Below the pieces are notes generated by a model. The model searched no databases. It worked only from the letters and a program-made list of their open reading frames with translations, and was not told the DNA's origin. Both the position numbers and the translations under genes were made by a program. From Shinisaurus crocodilurus (Eukaryota; Chordata; Lepidosauria; Squamata; Shinisauridae), in NCBI GenBank assembly GCA_021292165.1, contig CM037876.1, positions 39,046,575 to 39,110,574 of the forward strand: a stretch of 64,000 nt of DNA, written 5' to 3'. Within the stretch, counting starts at the first letter, position 1. Each line of letters starts with the position of its first letter. This document shows positions 25,201 through 37,200 of the stretch, piece after piece.

Positions 25201-28200
25201 CCTCCCCAAATTCCATATCCCATACCATCGAGATTACCTTTTTGCTCTTCAATTTTTTGAATCATTTTATATATCTCCTTTGCTATACCTCTTGAAGAGA
25301 TATTCCCTTCTACAAGTTCTCTAGACACCACTTTCTTTTCAAATCCAGTAAGTTCCCTATCATACTCATTTCTCCTCTTCCATTTCTTGGTCCACTGATC
25401 CTAATTGCATTAATTTTAACCACGAAATTCTGCCTGGCCCAAGCGTTTCAATTATTTGTTGTCTAGACTCCATTTTTTCCATCTAGTCCATTAATTTGAT
25501 AACCTTATATTTTCTAAAGAAACCCTCCAAATGTTGTGTGTTTTCTGGAAAGTTCCTCCATAGCTACCACTGGGGTTAATGGGGATATCCCTGGTATAAA
25601 AATTTGCTTATTGCTATTCCAGATCTCTAACATATTTTTAGGAAGGAATTTTCTGTTCTTTTTACCATGCTATTACTTTTCTTTAAAAAGAGTATTTTTT
25701 CAACCCCATTTCCTAATTCCTGTGCTTCTAACTGGAAAGTCCTCCATAGCTATCATACATTGATATGCCATCTGAATACTGATGGCACCAAATGTCATAC
25801 CTCCATATGGTCACACTCACTGGCCTCCTATGCATATTGATTAGATGAAAGATAGATTTCTGTGATACCTCTAGAAGAAAGGCTTCTAGGCATTGGAGAG
25901 CAATCTTCCATCGTCATTCGGGGTCCTTCCTGCTAAGTACAAGTGGAAGCAATCAAGAGCAGCTTTGCTGGAGGAGGGGGACTCATCCAATTTCTAAGCT
26001 TTCTATTTTGTAAAAGTAAAACACCAAGCCTCTATTAATGGGAAATTATACATTAAATAAATTTATCTTTACTGCAGCAAAGCAAAGCAAACCAATGCAA
26101 TGCAGTGGATGTGCCACTTTTTTGTGTTGTGGAAAATGCCACTCCTTCAATCCATTAGCTGACCCGTGTTTATAGAACTGATTCATATTGAATTCAGCTT
26201 TACAACTTTAGTTTTTTCTTTCATAATCATGTTCCATGTGTATTATTTCTCTCTCCCCTCTTTGTATGCTTTCGTTAGCACTATGCCCAGGTAGGTATTA
26301 TGCAGCATGAAAGCAATATTCTCTTCAGTGCTCCCTTGTGGTCTCTATCATTATATAACCAATTCCATTTTGCAGACCTCCTGAATGATTTTAAAAGTTT
26401 TTATTTATTAGAGTCTATTAGTTTTGCAGAACACAAAAATACCACTAAGGTATTAATGATGATCTCTACCAAGACCTTACCACACTTAGTTATGGCATGT
26501 ACAAAGCTGCCAGTTAAAGAGAGGCTTAAGAATGTGTCATGATGACAAATGATGATTTTCTAATAGCTAAACAGCATTATTCTGTGGAAACAATGAGTAC
26601 ACTACTGTGACACTAGTGTTGTGATGCCTGTTTTCAATTATGATATACAGTAATACCTTGGATTGCAAGTAACTTGGTCTGAGAGCGTTTTGCAAGACAA
26701 GCAAAAAAATTTAAAAAAATTGACTTGATAAACGAGCAAGGTCTTGCAAGACAAGCCATAGGGATGTAACCGCTCTCCTCGAGCGTGCATAGCGGGCCGA
26801 AATCGGCCCCACTCATGCCTGCCAGAGAATCGCTTTGATATAAGAGTGTTTTGGATTACAAGCACGGTTCTGGAATGAATTATGCTTGCAATCCAAGGTA
26901 TTACTGTAGATGTGACAGTAGAAAGAAAAACAGTCCTGTTGGTACCTGTCTTAGCTTAATGAAGCATATCAGAAATAGATAAGAAAATAACAGAAAAATG
27001 AGCATTTGTTTTGTCACTGTGTTGTGGAAGAGGAATGCTTTTTTCTGACAAACATGAATAATTACATGGGAGTCAAATCTCAGTATTGGTGCAGAATATA
27101 GGTTGTCCACTGCTACTTGCTTCTTTTATGCAAGATTCTACAAACTGCTACCTCAATGCTGGGCAGTGCAAAAGACACAAGAGAAAAAAGATATTGATCA
27201 AGAAGTGGGGCAGCTAGGGTTAGGGTAGAACCAATTGTTAGCTGAATTGCTTAGAATCAACTGCCTTGATTTTTTGTCAGATCAACGTTACCTCAGATAC
27301 ATCAGCAGTAAATTCTTAATATTTTGTGTTGCATAGGTAGCTAAAGAGAACAGTATCTTAGTATTGGCCTGACAATGTTAATGGGATTTTTTATTCCTAA
27401 TTCATCATGAATTTCTGTCATCTTTGTACAAGCACCAGTGGTGAAAGTCCATACTTTGCACTTAATGGGTGTGTGCATAGCGTCATAAGTTCCATGAGCC
27501 ACATATATACTGAATGAATTATAGGTTTCACTAGAGAAAGAACCAAATGATGGCTTTAAAGATGTAATTTTAGCCTTATATCTGCTTGGTTTATTGAACA
27601 TTTGCTACCACTTAAAATATTCCATTAACAGAGCAGCAGGGCCTCCACTTTGAGTGTCAAATCCTTTGCCAACCTTGCATGGCATTGCTCCAGATACTTC
27701 AATGATTTATAAAGACTGGGGTCTGCTACTAAAGGGTTGTTGTTTTTTTAAGGATAAAAGTGAATGATAACCCAAGCAATTTCACTATGGAACAAGATTT
27801 CAGACTCGGGCCCAAACTAGACATCTTGTTATTCATGCCTGTAGCCCTTGTATGACAGTTTTATTTGAACAAATAGCAGTTGTGGGGCACCCCCAAACTG
27901 GATCAGTACCATGGCATGCAGGAAGAAGACTGTAATCCTTTGGCCCCACCATGGTCCTGTTCTGATTTGGGTGTCAATGTACCCGCTATTCATTAATAAA
28001 ACACAACAGCCACACAAGTGTCTCTGTTTAGAAACCACCTACTACAAAATAACAAAATGCATGACAGTAATTATACTATTGTAATCTCCAATGTTTATTC
28101 CAACCAATCTTAGGCTGCCATCCTATGCTTACTTACCTGGGAGTATGTCCCATTGAGCATAGGGGGATTTATCTATGAGTAAACATGCATGGGGTTGCAT

Positions 28201-31200
28201 TGTACATCATATATCTCAGCATTTAAAATGTGACTGGAAGATAATCATCCCGTTTTATAGCTTAATCTGTATAAAATGCCCGGAATGGCTCAGAGATTGT
28301 AACATTGGCTTTGGATCCTAAGATGCTCCTCTGTTCACATAAGGGAGCATGTGGCTTCCACCAACTCCTGCTCCCACACCTATTCCCAAGAGTTCCTTAG
28401 CTTCCAGGTATAGATTTTTGGATGACACATGGTGCTTTTGAGGGAAGGAGGAAGCAGAAAAGCCCTTTTCCATGAATGTAAACTCAGTTCCATTCATGGA
28501 AGCTAAGTTAGGGTCCAAACCATTGACTGAAATCAACCCATTCACTGAAATATGGTTAAATACCAACAAAGCTGGCACGTCGTCTGCATGCAGAATTATA
28601 GCGATAGGTCACAAAATAATAAATGTTAAGGGCATGTTGCACACAATATTTCCTTTACATACTGTATATTGACTAAGGCCAATAAATTATTTTTACTGTT
28701 TACAATTTTAATTTGCAATATTTTGCATTGTATGTAGTCTTACAAGGCATCTGTTAATAGTTAATGTTGAGCTAATAAATGATGTTAGTTAGATCAATTT
28801 TGCTGCTCAACTGCATCCGAAATCTTAACTGTTCTTAACATGATTATGTTTCTAGGCAATTAGAAACATATGAAGTATTTCTCACAAGCCTACAGACATA
28901 CAAACTATAGTCTGATAATAGCTTCAGTGATCTAAGCTTCAAAACCAATATTTGAAGCACATAGCTGTAGTAAAGACCCCATGTAGCTTAGTGTGGTTGT
29001 GTGTTTATTTCTGAGATGACAAAATGTAGTCCAGTTAGGCTCTCAGTTGGTGTTTGGAAGTAGCTTATTTTTGCTTTGCATCTCTCATTGCTACAGCAAA
29101 TGGTTTTCTGTAGTGTTGTGTGTACATATGCAAGTGCCTGTGTTTTTATTGCTTATCCATAAATGCTGTTGATGTATAAAGGAGCAATTTTACATTACCA
29201 AGAAAACATATGGCTGGCTACCTCCTGTGTACCTTCCAGGGGACAAAAAGTAACTCACCATTGACCATCAGAGGGTTTTTTTGTTCAGGTTTTTTAAAAA
29301 AAATTAAATGACAAATAATGGTTTCTTCAACAGGACAAAGAAGGAATTCATAGGATGTTATTGCTTTTAAGTAAGGGGGAACTATTCAGCCACACAATGT
29401 CGTTAGTTTAAAGTATTTCTACTTTAAGATTGAACGGGGTGTGCTTCTGTTGGATTCCATTGGAACCAAGAGAAGTGAGAAAGAGAGAGTGGCATGGCTG
29501 AGCTCCCTGTAAGAATGTCAGCATGAAAAAGTGGAGGGTTTTATTGGAGGGTTTAAATCATCCCCCTGGAGGTTACACCATATTTGCTAATAGCACGCTT
29601 TTTTCACTCCCTTGCTTTGCCCACAATCCCATCCTCACAACACCATCTCAACTGCTGATAATATTGCCAACCTACCAGCCTGCGATCCTTCAGTTCAGAC
29701 AGGTCCCATACGCTGAGCCACGCCTCCTACTTGAGGGAAAGCACCATGATTGATGACACGGTTGTTATCCCCAGCCACCAGGTGAGACTTTTATGGTCAT
29801 TCTGCAGATCTGTCAAACTGGTAACTTTAAATGTTGCCATCCTTAATTTGTCTTTTTTGCATTGTCACTGTTTGGACCAGCTCTCTAATTCTGTGTGTTC
29901 CATAGTATTCTTCTTACTTGGGACTTCATACGTTTGTCTAATTGAACAATTTCCCACTATATTGTTCACAATATTATCACATAACTGTCAGCAGAACATT
30001 AGTATACTAGAAATGCTTGAATACATCTACAGCAAATGTGTGTTCCTTTAGAATTTTTCACTTGATTTTTAGCACTCTTATTAGGTCAAATGCTTATGTA
30101 CTCTAAATGAAGACAAAAGGATGTCCAGCTAATATAAGGCAGTATCCTCTTGTGTGCAGAGGAGCAATGGAGGCTGGCGACTCCAATGTCAGCGGGGCTG
30201 CATTTCCGCTCTGGATTTTACTCTGAACATTTAAGGAGCTATCCATGGTGCCAAACCTAATTTGGGGATAGGGTTCAGCACCACAGATAGCTCCTTTATA
30301 GTTCAGAATAAAATCCGGAGCAGATATGCAGCTCTGCTGCTGACATTGGTGTCACCAGCCTCCACTGCAGAGGAGTAATGTGTAAGACACAATTTGGGCA
30401 AGGATAGTGTCCATTCCCTGTACGGTAATACCGTGGATTGCAAGTAACTTGGTCTGAGAGCATTTTGCAAGACAAGCAGATTTTTAAAATAAATTTTGAC
30501 TTGATAAACAAGCAACGTCTTGCAAGACAACGTAGGGATGTAACTGCTCGCCTCGAGCAGGCGTAGCGGGCTGAAATCGGCCCCGCTCATGCCCGCCAGA
30601 GACTCGCTTTGATATAAGAGTGTTTTGGATTACAAGCATGGTTCCGGAACAAATTATGCTTGCAATCCAAGGTATTACTGTATACTTGTTTATTGGGACC
30701 AGTTTTCTTTTCAATCACTTGGCCCAAATCCACCGAAGTATATACTCTCTACTAAGATTTGCAGTCTTGATGACCAATGCGGAATATAGTCTATGAACTG
30801 CTATGCTCCCCTGATTTTAATCCCAATAGTTTTTATTCATTCTAAAACTTGATGTTCCATCTTTTAAGGCAACCACTCAAAATCTGCTTGAAACTTTTAC
30901 AAATGAAAATCTACACTGATCTATATGCTAGTTAGCCCCAAAAGCTGGTCAAGCCACAGTGGTCATGGGAGCTCTTCCTGATCACTAGCACAATATAGAT
31001 GTTGCAATCCCTTGTGGGTAAATGGCAAAGCTCACCATCTCAGTTGGTGGCTTCTGTTACATGCATTCTAGAATTCAAATTACTTGTTAAAATGGTAGGA
31101 TTCTGGTTCAGTGATTAAAACTCTGTAAAATCCCCCATGGAGAAACTTTTCACATAATGTTTTATATATGTGTATATTTGTTTCCATGTATGTGGTGAGT

Positions 31201-34200
31201 GACTTTCCAGGATTATAACCAGTGACTATATAAGTGAAAGGCAAGAGTGTAATCTTTTCATATAATGTATGCTGCAAAATAAAGAAGTTAGTATTATTTA
31301 AAGAGATTTGCACCTTTCTCATTTTTGTAGCAAGGTACTCATGGAATAAAATGCAGTGAACTCAGTAGCCAGGACACCTTGGGTTTCATTAAAAAAATGT
31401 GATTGTATTCACTAAACTCTGCAGTTGAATACTGTTAGACCTACACAATTTGTGAACCATCAGGTTCAACACAGTCCACTAGCTGTATAAGGCACCCCAG
31501 TAAAGACTTGATTAACCCTCTGTTTTTGTTGCCTGCCTGGTGCTGCAAAAACAGGGCAGTTGTCAAGATTCTGGCAGGCCACAATACAGCTCATGGACTT
31601 CATCTGACTTGGTTGGTCACATGTTTTGCAGGCACGAGTTATGTAGTACTACTACTACTAGTAGTAGTAGTGTAGTAACATTGTACTTGTTCAGGTATAA
31701 TCCTTTTTTGCTTATTAATAAACTCAACAAATTTGTACATCATTCTATGACAGCATCTACAGAAGCATTTTCAAAATATATTTAAAATAATTAATACAGA
31801 ATAGAAAAGAATAATAGGAAGCTGCTCTGTAGAAAGGAAACACTATTGGAAGAAGAAGCGCTGGGATACAGTGAAACGAGTCTAGGTTGTATTGATTTTT
31901 CCAAACATCAATACATGGCAACCAAGATCATTCAAAAATTGTTGGTGTGTTCTTCCTTCCCTTTTCTTTTTTTCTGGACAATTTCAACCTGCTTCTCCAT
32001 TTCAGCAATTTCCCATGTTTTATGTAGCCAATTTTTAGTTGTAGAAGCACTACTAAAGGTAGAAGCTGGAGTAAAATAAAAGCAATTAAAAAGTTTTGCT
32101 ACTATATAGAGATTCCAGAGCAGAATTTACAGTACTATTTAAACCACCTAGCAGTATATATATTAGTCTTTATGGATGCAATCCTATGCATGTTTAGACA
32201 GACAGCATGCCTGGCTGAGGAATGCTGGGAGTTGTAGGAGTTTTTTTCTGTCTAAACATGCATAGGATTGCACCCTAAGAGGTTAATCATAGCAGATCAT
32301 TAACCTTATCACATATATGATTGTTTTTTTTTTCAGACCACTATACTTTTAGAATTGGATAGCTTCTCAAAGCCTTTGGCAAACTAATTCCATCCAAGGC
32401 ATAGAAAACATTTTAGTAGGGTTGGTTAGAGGTGCTAAATAAAAAAGAGAAAAAAGAAAAGAGAAAACTAATTTCTTTGCATTTCCAGGTATCCACACTG
32501 GCCAAAGAAGGTGAAAGAAATTCATATCGCTTAAGCTGGAGCCCTGACAACCTGGACAATGTCACTCTTTCTGCTAGTCCAATTCATTCAGGGTAAGTAA
32601 TCCATAGCAGGAGACAAAGAGAATGACTGGAATCTCAAGAGCCTGAACTAATGCTTAGTTTGGATGTGCATTTTACCATGTTATTGTCTTAATGCAAAAA
32701 TCCTAACCATTCATATGAAATTTAAACCAATTTCAAGTAGGTTTCACCATTATGACACCTGCCCCCAAGAATCCTGAAAAATCTTTGTTGGAGACTCTGA
32801 GTATTTCCACAGTTCCAAGAGGTTCTATGTTGGGAGCCATGACAGTGAACCATGTTTGAAACTGATTTAAATTGGTAGTGTGGACGTGCCTTAAGACAGA
32901 TCTAAAACTCCTAAATATAGTTATGAACCATTGAAATCATTAGGGGTCCTGATCTCAGCAGGCAATGGCTCACAAGCTATATGGTAATAATTATTAAAAA
33001 TATTTACACTTAAAGGAAACATCAATAGCTTTGAAAAGGTAAAGTTTTATACTAGCTAATAACTGGCCCTCAGTTTTTCTGATTCCATGCTTGTAATATT
33101 TAATAGCAGTGGCATTTATGATACTTAGGAGCTTTGAGGAGGCCATCAGCAGTTTTCAGGTATAGGCTTCAACAGAGAGAGAACCATAAGATGCTCAGTC
33201 TCCCTGCATAGAAGCTATGTGTGAACAAGGGTCAGTGGGACCGTGCTGCTGGCTCTGCCTCCAATATCCTACACGGCACTGGCCGTGCTCCCAGAATGTC
33301 AACAGGGAAGACGCTACTTGCGAGCAGTTGTCCACACTTAGGCTTCTACACAATCGGAACTTCTGTGTGATCAAGTCTGTACATGAGCAGTTGATCATAT
33401 GTAGGGTCTCCCTATGCATATGTTCAGGGTGCATGGCCAGGGACACACCGGATTTTGATGTGGGACCACAGCACAGTGCCACTGCTCTGTTCTCCATTCA
33501 TTCCTTTTCTCTGTGAAAAACAACTGAATAGGGTGTGAAAGCATAGCGGTTAGAAAAGCTATGGTCCTGAGCCGGCAGCAGATAAACATACAGAGCTCTT
33601 GCAGCTTTGTATGTTTGTGAGGTGGCAACTTCACAACCCATAGTTATGCACATGAGAAGTTGGGAAACCCACACACATAGATGTGTATGTATCAGTGCCA
33701 AGCTCTGGAATGGGGATTATGTGCAGAAAACCTAAACCGGAGAATTAGTTTTTTTAGGCTGCAATACTATACACAGTTACCTGGGAGTATGTCCCATTGA
33801 ACACAGTGAGTAGACTTGTGTAAGATTGCACTGTTATTTTCTTCGTAAACATGTTAAGAAAGTTAAATATTTGAATCTGGAAAGACAGAAAAATTGTTAC
33901 ACGAGCACTGCATAATAGAACACCTACGTTATGAGAAAATCCTTGCAGAACTGAAATCTGAAAAATAGGGGAGGGGTGGTGGCAGGGAGACACCACCACA
34001 CCCATTTAAACCAAGTGGCAAATGCAGTGCTCAGATTAGCATAGTTTCATAACCGTCTTAAAGTGATGTTGTGCTCCTTTGAAGACTTATATTTTTCATT
34101 TTTATACCTTAGATATTTGATAGCCTAAACATTTTAATTGTTAATAGCCTTACATATACAAACAATTTGGATAGATATCTGATTTAGAAGGACTGGCGGT

Positions 34201-37200
34201 GATGGTCCAGGGGAAACAAAGAGACTAAAATAAAAGGATGGTTTTTACAGCAGAACTAATGTAGGCCGACGGAATGTGCTATGTTTATCAGTTGACAGCT
34301 GTGTGTTTGGTACTAAGACGACATGAGAGTAGCTAGATTTTTTGCTAGCAAGCTTAAAAAAATTAAGACAATAGATCAAAGTACATAAGATACAGTTAAT
34401 TTTACTCAGTATGATAGATTTTATATGCTCAACTCCTACAACTGCCTCAAGTGGCGTGTTGTTGTGTGCCCATAGATCTCAGATACTGTGTGTGTGAAGA
34501 ATACACACAAAGGAATGCAGTACAGAGACATAGATTGGTTACCTCTTTTGAAATGAGTGGAAGAAGGCATTTTCCCAAGCATTTGAGCTCCTTGGATTTA
34601 TTACAGCTCACAGAACAGAAGACTGGATCAAAGGGAAGGGTTTATGTTCACACAGCATATGTGCATATGATCAACATGTGAAGGAGAGAGCGGGATTGCA
34701 CCACCTAGAATTGCCTTCCCCTCTCTAAACATTGATTGTGCTATCTGCATAGAATCTTATATGTGTGCAAACTGTATGTTCTTAGGCTTTGTCCATGGAA
34801 CCTATACCCACCTCCACACACAGATTGTGCATGAAAAAGTTGCCTGAACAGTCCTTTGGATTATGCAGCTTAAACTATGTTGGTTTGGTGGGTCTTCCTT
34901 TTAGGAAGAGGCCAGACTGGATGGTCTTTTGGTTTAATTCAATTTTATTTTGAAAGAGTGTTCACACAGATACGGATCTACAGTACCTGTTTTGTATTAT
35001 TCTAATAGCTGATACCAAATAGTGTATGTTCTTTTGGAAGGATTTTTAATTGTTAAAAACTGGCCCAAGAATGATTTCCCAAGGCAATTTTCCAAATTTG
35101 TCTTAATTTTTTTGGTGCTTAAAATTGACAAATAATTAGAGTTATCATTCTTAGCTGCCTGTCTTCAAAAAAGGATATTGGATCATTGCTAACAAGGTAA
35201 ATGATATTTCTTGTTTTTACTCAGTATGGTATCCTCACAAACAGCAGGGGAAACAGGACCTAGCAGCTAAAAGCTGAAAGCCATTGTCAAAAGCATAAGA
35301 TAACATAAATTAATAAACTTTTAAAGTATTTCTAAATTTAAAAATATGTTCATTTTTGAAAACACTGTATTAAGAGCAGAGTCATATCGGGAGATAAAGG
35401 CTTACATGAATAGACTACCCACTGGAGATCAATGTAGTGGACGAAGGAACTTAAGTGAGATTACTGCTCCTTTTTATGAACAAGAAAATCAAAAGCTGTA
35501 ATTTTTCTGGTCATGGAAAAGGAACTATGGCAATGCTTGCATAGCTTTCAGTTGAAAAATGGGGAAAAACATTGGAAGCAAGGATTCCAAGGAAGGTGGT
35601 AGCTGAAGTGGTGGTAGCTGAAGGTGGTAGATTAAGTGTTCAAATATGAACATGTGAACACCTTGAAAAAGAAACAAATGCAAGATATATACTTAAGATT
35701 TTCAAATATGTAAATCTGGAATGTGGACTGGAAATAAGCCCAGATATGTAATTAGACAATAGTGAACAGATTTTTCCTGAAATGCGTAACGAGAAAAAGA
35801 CAGCTAAGGGCGAATATGAAATCTTTGTTCCATCATAACTAAACCTCACTGATGTCAGTTCTTCATGCATTTAATATTATCAGTTTCTCAGTAGAATTAA
35901 ATTTCAAGGAAATATAACTGAAACTGCAATCTTATACATGCTTACCTGGAAGTAAGTCCAATTGAACTCAGTTAGGTTTACGTCTTAGTAGGTATGCATA
36001 AAATTTTGCTGTGAATTATATAATTATAATACCCTATTTGTTCAGTCAGTGTTAATATCTTGGCACCCAATTTGTAATTGCATTTGTTGTGGGGTTAGTT
36101 TGGCTCTTTAGAAAACTGCACTAGAGAACTCATCTGCAAATTCCAGATGATGTCTTATCTGCCATAGGGACTCACTGAAAAGCTCTTAGCTGTACCAGCA
36201 CTGACATGGTGCAGCATTCTCCAACCTGATGCCCTCCAGATGTTTTGGACTACAACTCCCAGCATTCCTGATTAGACTGCTTAAAGTCTAAAGCATCTGG
36301 AGGGCACATGTTGGAGAAGGTTGACATGGTGGGTATAATCAGTGTTTTGCAGCTGTGCGAACATTAGATGCATTCAAGCACAACTGCTGCCTGCAATATA
36401 TATGGCTGACATGCAGAACCTGCGTGAATATAGGCCTGCCTACAGTATTAATACAAGAAAGTGCTTTTAGGTGGCCTCCAGGTTTTTTGGAGATAGAATA
36501 ACTTTTCAGCTTGTATTGAGTGCTTGAATAATCCCATCAAAAGAGATCACAGAGGGGCATCCAGTTTCATTAAACTTTCTCCTGCATATACTCTCTATAA
36601 TCTATGTTTTACATATTCACTTTACATCTCTCCATGTGTTGGTAAAATATCTTCTTTTCCTCCTTTTATTTCATTCATTCATCCATTCTTTTTCATTTTG
36701 CTAAATTATCTCTTCTGTTGCAGCCACTCCTCTCCATGTTTTGACCATGACAACAGCAGGTGAACTTATATATAATTTCATTTTTAATACTTGACTTTCT
36801 TTTGCCTTCCTTCCTTCTTTCCTTCCTTCTATCATCTTTTTTATGTATTTACTTCAGGATGCTCTGGTACATTGATACCATTCATTATTTAACATAGGCA
36901 AAAGATTTCTGCCTATCTATGGACTATGCAACAGTTGGTGTGATCTAAGATGTTCTTTTGTAGACTGGAAGGAAAGTAATACTCCCCATAAGAAGCCTCC
37001 AAAATCTTCTCAAATGCAATGCTTTCCTCCCGCACCCCTACCCCACAAAAGGATTGTAGCTATTAGTAATTGGCTATCTAAAGTAACTGGAAACATTTTA
37101 AAGCAGATTTAAGGTTTGTTGAAAGACTTGTAACATTTCCATAGGAACAAAATTCAATCTACAGTTAAATACTCAGCCTACAAAAATGTTGATATGAAGG

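Larger units (their letters stand above)
20323..29678. other. Intron: LINEs, SINE and Tigger copies, rest unassigned
   Basis: 9.4 kb. Repeats are listed separately. 20340-21040 (including a C10 tract near 20511), 21310-21760, 25780-26640, 26910-28105 and 28210-29670 hold nothing I can name beyond the 12-nt candidate at 26279. These are mostly AT-rich and may include conserved non-coding DNA, which cannot be judged from one genome. Confidence 0.7.
29782..32488. other. Intron: palindrome, Tigger MITE, terminal-repeat MITE, rest unassigned
   Basis: 2.7 kb. Elements at 30169-30365, 30423-30680 and 32171-32278 are listed. 30690-31640 and 31680-32160 show nothing I recognise; a mirrored triplet run (ACT)n(AGT)n sits at 31649-31671. 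Confidence 0.7.
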
